DNA of 8,015 bases from Microbacteriaceae bacterium. Lineage in GTDB: Bacteria; Actinomycetota; Actinomycetes; Actinomycetales; Microbacteriaceae. The stretch spans positions 1 through 8,015 of the forward strand of contig JAODLU010000044.1 in NCBI GenBank assembly GCA_025464125.1. Reading direction: 5' to 3'. The notes beneath the pieces are model-generated. The model saw only the letters and a program-made list of their open reading frames with translations, made no database searches and had not been told where the DNA came from. This document shows positions 5,610 to 8,015 of the stretch, piece by piece. Every line of letters starts with the position of its first letter. The first letter of the stretch is position 1. A program made the position numbers and the translations under genes.

Positions 5610-6910
5610 TGTATTACCCGGTCGATGCCGTCGAGGTCATGGCATGGGGCCAGCGGGTCGGCGCAGTTGCACTCGACCCGACGCTCGGCTTCTACGCGTT
5701 CGAGTACTACCCGGAATGGCAACGCGGCGACCTGCAGCTCTCGCCGCTGCACCTGCCAAACGGCCGGGCCCTTTCAGTCTTTCCGAGTCTCGCGCCAGCG
5801 ACCTTCCACCGTCTGCCACCAGTCATCGCCGACTCCCTGCCAGACGATTTCGGCAACGCGTTGATCGACGCATACCTGGCCCAGCAGGGCATCAGGCAGT
5901 CAGACATCACCCCGCTTGATCGACTCGCCTACATGGCGTCCCGCGCAATGGGAGCGCTTGAGTTCAAGCCAGGTCGCGGGCCTCGCCACCGCAAGGCGAG
6001 CGCAGTGGAACTCGGCGACCTGGTGAGTGGCGCACGGTCAATGCTCGGCGGCCGTTTCGCCGGAGACAGGGAGACCGAGGCGGCCCTGCAGAGCCTCATC
6101 CAGGTAGGCACTTCAGCAGGCGGCGCGCGCGCTAAGGCCGTCATCGCGTGGAATCCCGACACCGGCGAGATCCGCTCAGGCCAGCTGCCTGCTGATCCCG
6201 GGTTCGAGTACTGGCTGGTCAAGCTCGACGGAGTTGGCGCAGACACCGAGCTCGGCTCTGGCGGCCTGTACGGCCGCATCGAGTTCGCATACTCACTGAT
6301 GGCGGCTTCCGCTGGAATCACCATGGACGAGTGCCGGCTGCTCGAAGAGAACGGCCGGGCGCATTTCATGACCAGGCGTTTCGACCGAATCAAGTCGGCT
6401 GACGGCACGACCCGCAAGGTGCACAGCCTCACCCTCTGCGGCCTCGCGCACCTCGATTTCCGGCAGCGCGGCACCCACGACTACAGCCAGTACTTCCAGG
6501 CGATCGATGCGCTCGGACTTGGATCGGATGATCGCGTCGAGGCCTTTCGCCGCATGACGTTCAACGTGCTGGCCCGCAACTGTGACGACCACACGAAAAA
6601 CTTCTCGTTCCTTCTTGACGGGGGAGCTGGTGATCCGCAGTGGCAGCTTGCGCCCGCCTACGACATCACCTATGCGTACAACCCGCGCGGCGAGTGGACC
6701 CACCAGCACCTCATGTCGGTCAACGGGCGTTTCGACGGCATCCTGAAGCAGGACCTGCTCGAAACGGCCGACAGGTTCAGGGTGCCTCGGGCACGGTCGA
6801 TCATCGCCGAGGTCGGTGCTGCGGTCGCCGGCTGGAGTGGATTCGCCGAATCGGCAGGAATCGACACCGTGCAGGCGTCGACGATTGCCCGGACGTTCCC
6901 GCTGATCTAG
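5609..6910 (+). CDS. hipA: HipA-like serine/threonine kinase toxin
   Basis: Toxin of a hipBA module. E. coli HipA phosphorylates glutamyl-tRNA synthetase and causes growth arrest and persistence; the target of this homologue is unknown. The 433 aa match full-length HipA (E. coli 440). Residues 5-50 are the N-terminal (couple_hipA) domain. The kinase core shows GTSAGGARAK (167-176), where Ser169 lines up with the autophosphorylated Ser150 of E. coli HipA. It also has WLVKL with ATP-binding Lys205, HFMTRRFDR (252-260), the catalytic NCDDHTKN (324-331, Asp326) and metal-binding Asp352 in APAYDITYAY. No key residue is missing and no frameshift is seen, so it looks active. The ATG overlaps the hipB stop by one base and has GGAG (5597-5600) 8 bases upstream. 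It ends 19 bases from the convergent thiolase stop. Alignment to E. coli numbering was done by eye. Confidence 0.93.
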   Translation: MYYPVDAVEVMAWGQRVGAVALDPTLGFYAFEYYPEWQRGDLQLSPLHLPNGRALSVFPSLAPATFHRLPPVIADSLPDDFGNALIDAYLAQQGIRQSDITPLDRLAYMASRAMGALEFKPGRGPRHRKASAVELGDLVSGARSMLGGRFAGDRETEAALQSLIQVGTSAGGARAKAVIAWNPDTGEIRSGQLPADPGFEYWLVKLDGVGADTELGSGGLYGRIEFAYSLMAASAGITMDECRLLEENGRAHFMTRRFDRIKSADGTTRKVHSLTLCGLAHLDFRQRGTHDYSQYFQAIDALGLGSDDRVEAFRRMTFNVLARNCDDHTKNFSFLLDGGAGDPQWQLAPAYDITYAYNPRGEWTHQHLMSVNGRFDGILKQDLLETADRFRVPRARSIIAEVGAAVAGWSGFAESAGIDTVQASTIARTFPLI

Positions 6911-6929
6911 GCGCGGCTGAGAATCGCAG

Positions 6930-8015
6930 TCAGGCCCTTTCGAAGACTGCGGCGAGCCCCTGGCCGCCGCCGATGCACATCGTCTCGAGGGCGTAGCGAC
7001 CGTTCATCCTCTGCAGCTGGTACGACAGCGAAGCGAGGATGCGAACACCGGTAGCGCCGATCGGATGCCCGAGCGAGATGCCGCCACCGTTGAGGTTGGT
7101 GCGCTCCCAGTCTCTCTCGGTGAAGTTCCACTCCCGCGTCACCGCGAGTACCTGTGCCGCGAATGCCTCGTTCAGCTCGATCAGGTCGAGGTCTGACATG
7201 CCGATACCGGCCCGCTCGAGTGCGACCTTCGTCGCTGGCACCGGTCCGATTCCCATGCGGGTCGGGTCGACCCCCGCGCGAGCCCACGACACGAGCCGTA
7301 CAAGTGGAACCAGGCCCAACTCTGCAGCACGCTCGGGTGTTGTGACGATGCATGCGGCGGCCGCGTCGTTCTGGCCGCTTGAATTGCCCGCGGTCACGGT
7401 TGACGCGGGGTCAGAGCCGATGACCGGCCTGAGTCTGCCCAGTGCCTCGAGCGATGTGTCAGCCCGTGGATGCTCATCGACACTGACGACTGTGTCTCCC
7501 TTGCGCCCAGGGATGGTCACCGGCACGATCTCCTCGTCGAAATACCCGGCCTGCTGCGCCGCGACGGCCCGCTGGTGCGAACGCAGCGCGAGCTCATCCT
7601 GCTCAGCTCGCGGGATGCCGAAGTCGCGCCGAAGGTTCTCCGCAGTTTCGATGGTGCCGTCTGGGGTGGGATAGAACCTGCCGCCCGGCGTCGAACGACC
7701 GCGGGTGAGCGAGTCCCAAAGCTTCAGGCCGTCCGGCCCGATGCCCCTGCGCCCTTCGACCGTGTACAGCGGCGCATTGCTCATCGATTCGACACCGCCA
7801 GCGATAACCAGGTCGCTGATGCCGGTCTGGATCTGCATCGCCGCATTGAGCACTGCCTGCAGGCCCGAACCACAGCGGCGGTCAAGCGAATAGCCGCCAA
7901 CAGTCACTGGAAGCCCTGCGTCCAGCGCTGCAACCCGCGCGATGGGTGGTGCCTCAGACGACGGATAGCTCTGGCCGAATACGACATCGTCTACGACAGC
8001 GCCATCGATGCCCGT
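6930..8015 (-). CDS. Acetyl-CoA C-acyltransferase (thiolase), 5' end outside window
   Basis: Thiolase that condenses or cleaves acyl-CoA with CoA, as in the last step of beta-oxidation or acetoacetyl-CoA formation; cytoplasmic homotetramer in most relatives. 361 codons before the stop are visible. The frame is open through the right edge (TGIDGAVVDDVVFGQ at the edge is ordinary thiolase N-terminal sequence), so the start lies beyond 8015 and the GTG at 7907 is internal. In visible-fragment numbering the nucleophile is Cys48 (DRRCGSGLQA). The family NEAF motif starts at Asn282, the catalytic His317 lies in GGGISLGHPIGATG, and the second Cys347 in ETMCIGGGQG. All three catalytic residues are present. 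Whether it is degradative (FadA/PcaF-like) or biosynthetic (AtoB/PhaA-like) cannot be settled here. It lies tail to tail with hipA. Confidence 0.93.
   Translation of the reverse strand, partial: TGIDGAVVDDVVFGQSYPSSEAPPIARVAALDAGLPVTVGGYSLDRRCGSGLQAVLNAAMQIQTGISDLVIAGGVESMSNAPLYTVEGRRGIGPDGLKLWDSLTRGRSTPGGRFYPTPDGTIETAENLRRDFGIPRAEQDELALRSHQRAVAAQQAGYFDEEIVPVTIPGRKGDTVVSVDEHPRADTSLEALGRLRPVIGSDPASTVTAGNSSGQNDAAAACIVTTPERAAELGLVPLVRLVSWARAGVDPTRMGIGPVPATKVALERAGIGMSDLDLIELNEAFAAQVLAVTREWNFTERDWERTNLNGGGISLGHPIGATGVRILASLSYQLQRMNGRYALETMCIGGGQGLAAVFERA

Noticed and set aside
7905..7907. GTG as the thiolase start
   Set aside because: The frame continues upstream to the window edge with recognisable thiolase sequence, so this codon is an internal valine.

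Overview
This 8.0-kb window is GC-rich bacterial chromosome with dense gene packing, GTG and TTG starts and 4-base start/stop overlaps. Together with the protein flavour this points to an actinobacterium, most likely a Microbacteriaceae-type soil or aquatic species. That is an inference from composition and protein style, not a database match.

Positions 2-3219 (minus strand) hold a four-gene ABC importer operon of the glycine betaine/osmoprotectant (OpuC/OsmF) type. In transcription order it encodes an ATPase, two permeases and a substrate-binding lipoprotein. The first three genes are joined by GTGA overlaps. Upstream on the same strand is a TetR-family regulator (3351-3995), which starts at TTG behind a good Shine-Dalgarno sequence. 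A 9-base motif, ATAGTGTTT, is shared by the regions upstream of the TetR gene and of the ATPase gene, so this regulator may control the importer.

Positions 3996-4130 are a divergent intergenic region with a perfect 19-bp palindrome. From it the plus-strand gene 4131-5201 is read. It encodes a HAD-like phosphatase of the App1/DUF2183 family with all expected catalytic motifs.

After an AT-rich gap full of inverted repeats comes a complete hipBA type II toxin-antitoxin module (5286-6910, plus strand), with stop and start codons overlapping as TGATG. The HipA kinase keeps its catalytic residues and the autophosphorylation serine, so it looks functional. Its promoter region has nested inverted repeats that cover the -10 box and reach into the hipB start codon, and hipB appears to be leaderless.

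The right end (6930-8015, minus strand) is a thiolase gene cut off by the window edge. It converges on hipA with a 19-base gap.

I see no insertion sequences, CRISPR arrays, tRNAs or rRNAs. The gene content belongs to known families. The part I could not match to a known pattern is the regulatory DNA, mainly the hipBA operator region, rather than a new protein system.
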